From positions 39,333,761-39,397,760 of the forward strand of contig NC_054703.1 of NCBI RefSeq assembly GCF_016097555.1: a stretch of DNA of 64,000 bases, in the 5' to 3' direction. Under the pieces are notes generated by a model. That model had not been told where the DNA came from. It did not search any database and saw only the letters and a program-made list of their open reading frames with translations. Below, piece after piece: positions 30,659-39,957 of the stretch. Source of the DNA: Gigantopelta aegis (lineage: Eukaryota > Mollusca > Gastropoda > Neomphalida > Peltospiridae). Each line of letters starts with the position of its first letter. The stretch's first letter is position 1. The position numbers were made by a program, and so were the translations under genes.

Positions 30659-30684
30659 ATTCAGGCAAAAACCCAAGTCTTACG

Positions 30685-31647
30685 ATGTCGTCTGAGTCCA
30701 GCGGAAAACACGAGAAACGTTTTGTCTGTGAAGTGTGTTCGAAGAGGTTTAAACACAACTACGATCTGAAGAAACACTCACTAATCCACACTGGCGAACG
30801 GGCTTACAAGTGCGGCGTGTGTTCGCAGTCGTTCATCCACAGCTGGTATCTGACCACGCACATGAAAGTCCACACCGGAGAGAAACCTCACCAGTGTGAA
30901 ATCTGTCGCATGCGCTTCTCACAGCGCGCCAATTTGGTTCGCCACGCTGTCAGCCATACCGGGAAGAAGTCTTTCAAATGTGACGTCTGTTCGAAGTCCT
31001 TCACCTTGAACGTGAACCTCAAACGACACATGCTGTCTCACACGAGAGCCCACCCTTACACGTGCGGCCTCTGCAAGCAGGGATTCCCCCAGGCCTGCGA
31101 TCTGAAGAAACATATGGTCGTTCACACGGGAGTCAAGGACTACACGTGCGAGGTGTGCTCCAAGACCTTCGCGTGGAAGTCGAACCTGACGAAGCACGCG
31201 CTCATTCACGCCGGCGTCAAACGCTACCAGTGCAACGTCTGCTCGAAGACCTTCAGCCAGAAGGAGTCGCTGAACGGTCACGCGTCGACGCACACGTCGG
31301 AGAAAGCGTTCGCGTGTGACGTGTGCGGCAAGGCGTTCCGCAAGCGGCAGAGTCTGCGCTCGCACATGAAGTACCACACGGGCGACCTGCGTTTCGAGTG
31401 CGGGGAGTGCGGCCAGCGCTTCGCACAGCCGTACAAGCTGAAGGCACACATGCTGACGCACACGGGCCAGAAAGAGTTCCAGTGTGACGTGTGCTGCAAG
31501 CGTTTCGCGTGGAAGTCCAACCTGAACGCGCATCTCGTCACGCACAGCGGCGAGAAGAAGTACAAGTGTCGCTGGTGCAGCAAGTCTTACACCAGCAATG
31601 CCTGTCTTGTCAGACACGTGGCCAAATATCACGCAGATGTGCAGTAA
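30685..31647 (+). CDS. C2H2 zinc-finger protein with 11 fingers (ZNF copy 2)
   Basis: A 320-aa protein from the ATG at 30685, inside an exon that starts at 30659 after GCTTGCAG. An earlier ATG at 30631 lies in the intron and is not used. Eleven C2H2 fingers span residues about 13-316, with TGEKP-like linkers after several. It is collinear with ZNF copy 1: same finger number, same oddities (HAGVKR linker after finger 6, TSEK after finger 7, H-x4-H in the last finger). Helix positions -1/2/3/6 are identical in finger 2 (HWYT) and differ in one or two residues in most others. Likely a DNA-binding regulator. The coding third positions are unusually GC-rich from 31060 to 31560 compared with the flanks. 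The frame is open back to the acceptor, so an upstream coding exon remains possible. Confidence 0.94.
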   Translation: MSSESSGKHEKRFVCEVCSKRFKHNYDLKKHSLIHTGERAYKCGVCSQSFIHSWYLTTHMKVHTGEKPHQCEICRMRFSQRANLVRHAVSHTGKKSFKCDVCSKSFTLNVNLKRHMLSHTRAHPYTCGLCKQGFPQACDLKKHMVVHTGVKDYTCEVCSKTFAWKSNLTKHALIHAGVKRYQCNVCSKTFSQKESLNGHASTHTSEKAFACDVCGKAFRKRQSLRSHMKYHTGDLRFECGECGQRFAQPYKLKAHMLTHTGQKEFQCDVCCKRFAWKSNLNAHLVTHSGEKKYKCRWCSKSYTSNACLVRHVAKYHADVQ

Positions 31648-32220
31648 GTTACACCAGCAATGGTCGCCTTATCAGACACGTGGCCAAATGTCACGCGGAT
31701 ATGTAGTAGTTTTACACCAGCAATGACCGTCTTGTTAGACACGTGGCCAAATGTCACGCGGATATGTAGTCGGTGGTGCAGTAGTCTTACGCCAACAATG
31801 GCCGTCTTGTCAGACACGTGGCCAAATGTCATGCGGATATGTAGTCGGTGGTGCAGTAGTCTTACACCAACAATGGCTGTCTTGTTAGACACGTGACCAA
31901 ATGTCACGCAGATATGCAGTCGGTGGTGCAGTAACTGTTAAGCCAGCAATGGCTGTCTTATCAGACACGTGACCAAATGTCACGCAGATATGCAGTCGGT
32001 GGTGCAGTAACTGTTACGCCAGCAGTGGATGTGTTATCAGACACGTGACCAAATGTCACGCAGATATGCAGTCGGTGGTGCAGTAACTGTTACGCCAGCA
32101 GTGGATGTCTTATCAGACACGTGACCAAATGTCACGCAGATATGCAGTCGGTGCTGCAGTAGGTCTTTTACCAGCAATGGCCGTCTTGTTAAACACGTGG
32201 ATATGCAGTTGGAAAAACAG
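31646..32220 (+). repeat. Tandem array born from the last zinc finger
   Basis: Eight degenerate copies of the final 62-76 bp of the ZNF copy 2 coding sequence follow its stop: TTACACCAGCAATG..., GTC(T/A)TNTCAGACACGTGG, CCAAATGTCACGC, GATATGCAG, TCGGTGGTGCAG. The shared GACACGTG phrase starts near 31611 (in the gene) and recurs near 31673, 31736, 31811, 31886, 31962, 32038, 32114 and 32191. The first two copies lack the 13-bp TCGGTGGTGCAG part. A 76-bp period breaks frame, so it adds no fingers; it would lie in the 3' UTR. Confidence 0.93.
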
Positions 32221-32570
32221 TGAACAGTGCATCTTCAAGGTATGCAGCTAAAAAAAACACTGACCAATAATGATCGGTATATGCTGTCCAAAAAACCCAG
32301 TGTCTAGGTATTATCAAGGTATGCAGTAAAAAAAACCCAGTGTCTAGGTATTATCAGGGTATGCAGTCAAATAAAGAGGAATGAAGTATCATCGGCGTAT
32401 GCAGCTGTAAAACCACTGACCCAGTATCATCGATGTATGTTGTTAAAAAAAAAACAATAAAAAAAACCCCAGTGACTCGGTATTATCAGGGTGTGCAGTC
32501 GAAAAACCAGTGAAGACAGGTATTCTCAAGGTATGCAGCCAAATAAAAAACGAACCAAATATCATCGTCG
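32221..32570 (+). repeat. Second degenerate tandem repeat, about 50 bp
   Basis: AACCCAGTGTCTAGGTATTA then TCAAGGTATGCAG and variants (GTATTATCAGGGTATGCAGTC, GTATCATCGGCGTATGCAGC) come round about seven times. The GTATGCAG phrase links it to the array upstream. Confidence 0.75.
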
Positions 32571-32756
32571 TATGAAGCTGGCCAAATTCACTCTTGGCCA
32601 GATGAATAGTGCAGTGAGCTGTTTGACATCGCGTGAATACTACTCTTAACTCACACGGGTGTTCAATCCAGGTGTTGGAGGCAAACACAACGGCATCCAG
32701 ATATATTCTGACATTTTTGGCATTTCAGCTAATACCATATTCATGCGCCGTTGATG

Positions 32757-32778
32757 GTGGGGGGGGGGGGGGGGGGGA
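32757..32778. repeat. Poly-G tract
   Basis: G-run low complexity. Confidence 0.85.
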
Positions 32779-33027
32779 GATATAATGGAAAGGGATTGAG
32801 AGAGATGGGGTGGGAGGAGGGAGGAAGACGTAGTGAGATACAGTTTCAGGTGGTTGGAGAGAGCAAGTGGATAATTAATTCGGTAAATATAAAAATGTTT
32901 CAGCCATGCTGGCTCATTGTGCGAATGTGTTTATTAGTTTCTGTGTGTGTGCTTGTCTTGTTTATTTTTTTGTTTTGTATTTATGATTGATATTTGTTTT
33001 GTTTTCTTTGTTTCCTTCCCATCTATC

Positions 33028-33033
33028 AATAAA
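33028..33033 (+). terminator. Candidate poly(A) signal of ZNF copy 2
   Basis: AATAAA about 1.38 kb after the stop, followed by a T/G-rich stretch (GGTTTGTGTTATTTATTTTA). If used, the finger-derived array is in the 3' UTR. Confidence 0.45.
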
Positions 33034-33114
33034 TATTTTCGCTTTTCTACCTTTGGTTTGTGTTATTTATTTTATTGAGTTATACTTATTTTCATGATTA
33101 TATCCATGTAATGT

Positions 33115-33215
33115 TCAAGCACGCTGCTATGGGCACAAACGTCAGCTAATTGAGTAGTCTGTCCAGGACACGGGGTTAATGGTTAGTTGTTAGCGGTTAG
33201 TAAGAGGAAGGAATG
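33115..33215 (-). mobile_element. H4-type SINE 3' fragment
   Basis: Reverse of the H4 body: CAGCTAATTGAGTAGTCTGT, CCAGGACACGGGGTTAATGG, TTAGTTGTTAGCGGTTAGTA. Confidence 0.7.
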
Positions 33216-34385
33216 GGGCGGGGTCCTTATCCTGAACATTTTAAAATGTAGATTCCTTTTTATATACTTTCTGATTCATGAAACCAAAACTGACATATGA
33301 CATTTATAAATAACATTAATATAAGTATTATAACTATATGTGAATCCACTCCAAAGTCCTATACGGGCACGTGGGCAAACACTTTGATTTACGTCAACAA
33401 GAATTCACAGCGGAGGTTCGTTTCGCATAGGGGCGTCGGGTTTCTTCGTGTAGCGTTTGTACTGGTTAACAATATGTAAGTTTAATGTCATGACTGGATT
33501 CGAGAATTGGCAAACTAAAGCTCTGTGATATCAGATTTAGGGGGAAATGTGTAATTCAGACAGTAGCTGGCTGCCATTTGGTCGTCGACGACTACCAAAG
33601 CATTACACACAGTTGGGGCCTCCACGAGTTCAAAATACTGCACTCGAGGGTCAAACTCGACCCGGACCCGAGTACCCGATGATGATGAAACTATAAGAAT
33701 AAAGTAAAATAGCATTATGCATCTTCATTCCAGCGCTGAACCAGAATGGCAAATCATGTCATTGTATTGCATTTAGGAAGCTGTTGATACGTTCAGTATT
33801 GTGACGGACGACCAGAGTAAAAAGAGAAACTAGCGCATGATCATTTTATTGAGTAACTTGTATTTCTAATTAGTTACTGCTGAAGTTAATGTCCTACATT
33901 GTCTCACTTGTACAGGTATTCGAGTCCATGCCCGAGTACTCCTGGAGACCCTACACCGTCATTTCTAGCTCTCCCCTACAAAATATAAACAAAGGGGAGG
34001 GCTAGAGGTCACTCGAGCTAACTATATACAGACGTATAGTAGGCCAGAATCTGTATTTAGAATGTAATTTTAGTCGTTACGAAAACATTTTGTATATTAA
34101 CCGGGAAAAACTTACAATGCAGTGGCGAATCCAGCGTGAAATCAAGCGGGGATGGTAGTAATTTTGCACAATTTGTTTTGTTGTTTTTTTGTAACAACTG
34201 AAGTATCTCGAGAGGCAAGAGGCCTGGCGGGAGGTAGACGCCTAATTGTGCGATTGTTTGTGTAGTCTCGTGACGTCTGCTAGTAGGAGATGTAGGATTT
34301 GTATTGAGAGTGAGTACAACACTTAAAGAGGGTTACTGCTACAGTATACAAAATACCTCTAACATGTATTATATACACGTATATG
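33216..34385. other. Intergenic, nothing firmly recognised
   Basis: Holds scattered ACCCGAGTAC / GAGTACTC phrases near 33645-33680 and 33910-33945, as also at 61190-61230, which may be ends of an unidentified repeat. No exon supported. Confidence 0.4.
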
Positions 34386-34390
34386 GTTAA

Positions 34391-34525
34391 AGGCGCATAC
34401 CCCAGTTTCAGCTCATAAAAATGGACACTAAGTTTAATTAATAAACAAACCTGGATAAAGTTGCAGCAGAATGAAAGAAGAGTCTGTGACGTTAAAACCG
34501 GAAAATATCCATCTAAAGTGAAATT
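34391..34525 (+). mobile_element. TTAA-MITE family A2, left end only
   Basis: TTAA then AGGCGCATACCCCAGTTTCA, CACTAAGTTTAATTAATAAA, matching the left 135 bp of the 30251 copy. Confidence 0.8.
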
Positions 34526-34679
34526 AGTGTCATCAGCATACTGACACATGTTATATTTTAGCCTATGGGTTATCTTTCTGGAATGTTTCAATAATATTAA
34601 TTTGAAGAAATGTGTTTGGAGTAGGCCAGTTTAGATGGACTGTAGTTTGTATGCCTACGTCAATGTTACCAAGGAAAAG

Positions 34680-35185
34680 TTTGTTTTGTTCAACTAGAGC
34701 ATATTGATTTATTAATCATCGGCTATTGGATGTCAAACATTTGGTAATTTTTACATATAGCCGTAGAGAGGAAACCTGCTACATTATTTTTTCACTAGAA
34801 ACAATGGACCTTTCATATGCACCATCCCATAGACAGGAGGGAACATACCATGGTCTTTGATATGTCGTGGTGCACTCAGAGATGTTTTAATGATCCACGG
34901 GGCCTGTAAATAACAGCGGGGTCCTCTTCCCAGGATATATATTTTGCAATCCCCATCGGGTAGAGGGCGGAAATTACTTGGGGAAAATAAAATGTACACA
35001 TCACCGCGGGGCCCCCTAAAGCGCGGTATCCATAGCACGTGATACATGTGCTACTAGGATAAACCGGCTCTGGGTGTACTAGCTAGAACTAGAAATAGCC
35101 CCTTGGGTCCAGTGATGGGGATCAATCCTAGAGAGACCGCGCTTCAGGCGGACGCTTTACCACTGAGGTAGGCCTAAGTGCCGCC
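34680..35185 (-). mobile_element. SINE H1-T1 with a ~170-bp insertion
   Basis: Reverse tail and core to CATGGTCTTTGATATG, then foreign DNA from about 34875 to 35055 (GATCCACGGGGCCTGTAAAT ... GCGCGGTATCCATAGCACGT), then head GTGTACTAGCTAGAACTAG and CGCTTTACCACTGAGG. The insert is unidentified. Confidence 0.85.
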
Positions 35186-35189
35186 CCCT

Positions 35190-36040
35190 GGGGTCTAATG
35201 CATGAATCGAGACATTGACGTTATCTTGGACTATTTGCGAACGCCGAAACTTTCACGTGAAAGTCAGAATGCATGAATGAAGACAAGCCAAAGTCTGGGA
35301 CTACTGGAGGGACAAAATCCCTCGAATTTTGGACCTGCTACAACCCAGGCGTAAATACAGTAGTCTCTGACAACCAGTTACATTCAGTATAGCTGACGTT
35401 GCACTGATGTGTTTTATAGACTTGCGATTAGGGTTAACTGAATTTATACCCACATTTTGGACGCATGGGCAGATCCAGCATTTTGTAAAAGGGGGAGGGG
35501 CCTCACAGAATTATAAAAAGGGCAATTTCGTTTTGTCCAAGGCAAATTATCCGACCTCACAAAGAGTGCAAGATCTTTATGCGGGTTTGGGGACATGTTC
35601 ATCGGAAATTGTTGAAATAAAGATACGCAGAGACGTGTTTTCACAACATTTGAGTGTTGTGCATTGTGGGTGATGAAATTAAAAAAGGCACTTAAAACGG
35701 AAGCCCTCTGGGCCCGCCAATGGGACGTATTTAATGTCGATCAAATGTTTCATAATTTTCTGTTGTACCGGTATATCATTTATCAACTACATGTCAATAG
35801 GAACCGGGGGCCTGTGACACCCGTCTATCACCCGATAATTATTCAGAATTAATAGTAGGAGTACTTGTTTGTTAAAAGTCTTAAATACAGGTCTATAATT
35901 GTTTTATTATCAGTTATAACTTTAAATTATGTTAAAATTTTAACATTTTATTACCATAGTTGAATCGATAGTACCAATATCCGATTTCGGTCCTACACAG
36001 TGAGTCATACAAATCTTATTCGCGTAAAATACGAAGAAGT
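35190..36040. other. Intergenic, nothing firmly recognised
   Basis: A phrase GCAGATCCAGCATTTTGTAAAAGGGGG near 35467 resembles ends of poly-G elements; two AATGCATGAAT phrases 70 bp apart. No exon supported. Confidence 0.4.
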
Positions 36041-36044
36041 TAAA

Positions 36045-36275
36045 AAGTTTTATTTAACGACACCACTAGAGCACTTTTGTTTATTAATCATCGGTTATTG
36101 CATGTCAAACATTTTGTAATTTTTTTCTAGTAGTCTTAAAGGAAACCCGCTACATTTTTCCATTAGCAGCAAGAATCGTTTATATGCATTTCCCCACAGA
36201 CAGGACAGCACATACCACGGCTTTTGATATACCAGTCATGGTGCACTTGTTGTGACGGGGAAAACCCCAAGCAGA
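36045..36275 (-). mobile_element. SINE T1, head truncated
   Basis: TTTAACGACACCACTAGAGC through CACGGCTTTTGATATACCAG and GGTGCACTTGTTG. Confidence 0.92.
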
Positions 36276-37365
36276 ATATGGATTTGAATAAATATTTTTA
36301 TTTATTATTATTTTGTATTTTTTTACTCCGACAGATCACAAGAATGTAGCTCATAACGTTACATCATTAGAAACTGATTTTATAAGACCAGAGTTGATTA
36401 CAAACAATTTAAATTATGTTTATATATTCATATTTATATATGACCTCACATTTAATGTTTGACCCCCCCCCCCCCCCCCCATTTATCGCCATCTGTTTCA
36501 CGAGTTGTTTTAAAATATATCTAACGAGCGAACGCGTCCAAACCTATTTGATTAAAATATATAAAAATAACAAAATATGTTCGTTAATCAGGGAATATGT
36601 TATGTAATTGTTATAAATATATAAAACGCGTGATCCCAGTGTTGTATGCTTTACTGTATATTATATAGCACATGAGTTGTTTTAAATTGAGGGGCGTATT
36701 CGATTGCCTTAATTCGATGTTACGTAAATGGGAAATTAAAAACAAAATTGGCGATTTACAAGTATGGTTTAATTGGCAGGCGCAAAAAATAATCACAATT
36801 ATAAAGTAACAGACACACTAGTTTATCTGATTTAAAACCCCCAGCTTTCTTCATATTTTCTCACCTTATTAATAATTTGTGCTATAGTGCCACCATGGTT
36901 ACCCACGACATTACCACAATAAATATTGTAGAGTAGTTCCATTATAAATACAAAATCAGTGTGATGTCAAAAACGTTTTCTATTATTTCTTGCAATGTTA
37001 TAGTTTATATATTGGAGTGTTTCAGTGCAAGAAAATTCTTGGGATTTCCTACTTTATAAATAGAAATACAGCGAATGCTGTGACAATCGTGCTAAGGTCT
37101 CGAACTTCCTTGTCGTAGTCGCACGTCGGGTCTATGCATAGAAAACTGACGACGGCCAAAGTCTTGACGTATATAGTCCGGGACAATGAGTTGTTAAGAG
37201 ACTTTCGGTTGTCTCGGTTCATGCATGAGACCTCTGGTCACCAAGGAAATCCATTGTTTACTGGTTACACCAGTTTGTTTGTTTATTCGCCTGATGATGT
37301 TAGATTTACGCTGACGAAACATAGAATATTTGTAATATTTTATATAAATTCAATATTAATGTGCT
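36276..37365. other. AT-rich intergenic
   Basis: Includes a poly-C tract (36462-36480). No supported gene. Confidence 0.45.
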
Positions 37366-37368
37366 TTC

Positions 37369-37548
37369 AGGGCCGTAGCTAGCGGGGGGGGGGCATTTGC
37401 CCCCCCCCCCCCCCGAAAAAATCCGGTAAGCATTATAGAAATTTAAAGAAAATTCTCTTTTTAACTTTTTTAGGAGTTTTAGACTATTACCTACTCAGTT
37501 GCCCTCCCCCCCCCTCCCCCCAAACAAAAAATCCTAGATATGACCCTG
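37369..37548. mobile_element. Non-autonomous element, CAGGGCCGTAGCTAG termini
   Basis: Left CAGGGCCGTAGCTAGCGGGG, right CCTAGATATGACCCTG with poly-C inside; same class as 22234-22430. Confidence 0.7.
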
Positions 37549-37559
37549 GGTTTAAATAT

Positions 37560-39070
37560 ATATATATATTTTTTTTAAAGTTCTATCACTTGTGAAAAAT
37601 CGATTAAGGTGCTGCTTAAAATATGGAAGGAAAAGTCACATACAAAAAGTTACGAATCTGTGGATTTTGACAAAAAATATTACGAATGTGCGGCTGAGAG
37701 TAGCTTGCTTGGTGTATGTCCGGAAGGGCGCGAGTATGAACTTGTTGCAGCTTGTAAATTGAGTGTTCTTTCTTTTATAAGTATGCTGAACAGTGACAGG
37801 CGTTAAGAACAAGCGACACAGAATCACAATGAGTTTAGCGTTGAGGTATTTTTTATGTCAATGAATCATATTTTACGGTCATCAGTTCAACTGCATGGGT
37901 TTTAAACATTTTACGTTCTTTAGCATGATGATGATATTCATAATTCAGTCATATTGTAAAATGGATACTCAGGGAGCTGGCCAAAACGTACCCAAACCGA
38001 AACGTACACAACCAAAACGTACACATTTTTTTTTTTAAATGTACTCATGTTAAAACGACCTACCACAAGACACAACGTATCAATCAAAACGTACCATCGA
38101 CGTCCAAAACAGCGTTCACATAAAGACAAAAACACAAATACAAATTACAATATTTACCAAAATACTATTCTACATTTTTCTTGAACGATACATGAAACAA
38201 AATAGATTGAAATCGGTTAACATAAAAAATCAACAATGTGGATGTAAAACAAATCCAAAAGTTGATTGCGCGAACCGCGCACAAGGAAACAAACTGAACG
38301 GAGTTGGGAGAATAATGCAGTTAGGGACATTGACGATATCCTTGAGTAACCATGAACCAGTCTATGGAAACATTTCTGACTGTTACCACCCATTATATTG
38401 ATACCTTTAACATGTACTATGTATAAAGAGGGCATCTCACCCTAACCCCAAAACTAACCCAAACAATAAGGGGTTAACAGCTGGATATTTTACAAATTAC
38501 AGAGCAAATCTCGAAATGCCCAAATTTCGGTATTAAATTTTTTTTCAAGCCATTTAGCAAAGCACTAACAATATATCTGATCAACACAAAATAGCTGAAA
38601 AGAAGAGAGAGGGAGAGAGATGAGAGCCTTGTGTATGGAATTTAATTTTATTTCGCCGAGTATACTGAAAATACCACTCAGTATTAGTATTGTCTCAATA
38701 ACGAAAACTGTACCGATACTGAGGTAAATCACCCCCAAAATATTGATACCGATGCCGAACCTGAAATTTCAATATCACGCAGCTCTACACAGTATACTCT
38801 CAAACCGATATTTTTCATACATCTAGAGATTATTAAAGAAGCTTGTGTGTCATACTGATACTACGAAACTAGTGTCAGGGTTTTGATATTGCCTTCAGCG
38901 AGAGCAAGGGTAATACATGGATCTTGACACAAGTTTTGTAAAATCAGTACAATTCGTGCCGGAGTGTAATAATTTATTTATTATCCATAGTGTTTTTGTT
39001 TGTTTAACAAGGCCCATCTCAAATTTTTTTCAACCACTACTAGGAGTCGACAATGCACAGTTTGAGCTAG
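37560..39070. other. Intergenic, no gene supported
   Basis: A cluster of AAAACGTAC phrases (37980-38095) suggests a decayed repeat. A 65-codon frame at 37609-37806 has no recognisable domain. Confidence 0.4.
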
Positions 39071-39076
39071 GACTGT

Positions 39077-39105
39077 GAAGCAACGTCATGTTATGACGTT
39101 GCTTC
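39077..39105. repeat. Perfect 13-bp palindrome
   Basis: GAAGCAACGTCAT, 3-base spacer, ATGACGTTGCTTC, immediately before MITE B. Confidence 0.95.
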
Positions 39106-39111
39106 CCAAAA

Positions 39112-39682
39112 CAGAGCATCTAGAATATGGTAGCCAGACTCCAATGGCTAGTGATATTCTGTGCTGGGCTAGTAAATAACTACTATAACTAGCCCGAAGG
39201 CTAGTGAAAAAAACCCTTGTCAAATGCAGCATTTGTCTTAATTATTTTGTAAATTATATGAATATCCTGCCCCTTCTTCCGACCCCCAATCTAAGGGTTT
39301 TTAAGTTCTATCTCCCTCTTTAGGTGACATATCTGATTATTACTACATTTATGTCTTATTTAGTAAATATGAATATCCTGCCCCCATCTTCCCACCCCCA
39401 ATCTAAGGGTTTTTAAGCTCTATCTCCCTCTTTAGGTGACATATCTGATTATTACTGCATTTATGTCTTATTTAGTAAATATGAATATCCTGCCCCATCT
39501 TCCGACCCCCAATCTAAGGGTCTCTAAGCTCTATCTCCCTCTTTAGGTGACATATCTGATTATTACTACTATTAAATTTTATTTATTTAAATAGGGCTAG
39601 TGAATTCTTAAACACGGCTAGTACATTTTTAAAATCACTGATCCCATGGCTAGTGGATTTTTATAAAATTCTAGAAGCTCTG
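39112..39682 (-). mobile_element. MITE family B with internal triplication
   Basis: Ends CAGAGCATCTAGAATATGGT and TTCTAGAAGCTCTG, flanked by CAAAA on each side. A roughly 115-bp internal segment (ATGAATATCCTGCCCCATCT ... TTATTTAGTAAAT) is present three times between about 39257 and 39570; other copies have it once. Confidence 0.88.
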
Positions 39683-39957
39683 CAAAATTATGTCATTACA
39701 TTTGTTATTACACATGTGCTTTGTATGATTATGTAGTAGTGTTCCTACTGGCAGTAGCTAGTGGGAATTTCTCTATTACATTTGTTATTACACATGTGCT
39801 TTGTATGATTATGTAGTAGTGTTCCTACTGGCAGTAGCTAGTGGGAATTTCTCTATTACATTTGTTATTACACATGTGCTTTGTATGATTATGTAGTAGT
39901 GTTCCTGCTGGCAGTAGCTAGTGGGAATTTCTCTATTACATTTGTTATTACACATGT
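39683..39957 (+). repeat. 80-bp tandem array, left part
   Basis: Three units (period exactly 80 at 39711, 39791, 39871, 39951) of TGCTTTGTATGATTATGTAG ... GGAATTTCTCTATTACATTT. The array continues at 43794 after the transposon. Confidence 0.97.

Noticed and set aside
30631-30684. Upstream ATG for ZNF copy 2 (MYFYFILLADSG...)
   Set aside because: It overlaps the polypyrimidine tract and the acceptor GCTTGCAG, so it is intronic. The start at 30685 also matches the paralogue's MSES-like start.
30919-31632. A 237-codon minus-strand frame
   Set aside because: It is the antisense shadow of the GC-rich zinc-finger exon.
38440-38460. CCCTAACCCC telomere-like phrase
   Set aside because: Only one degenerate unit; no telomeric array.
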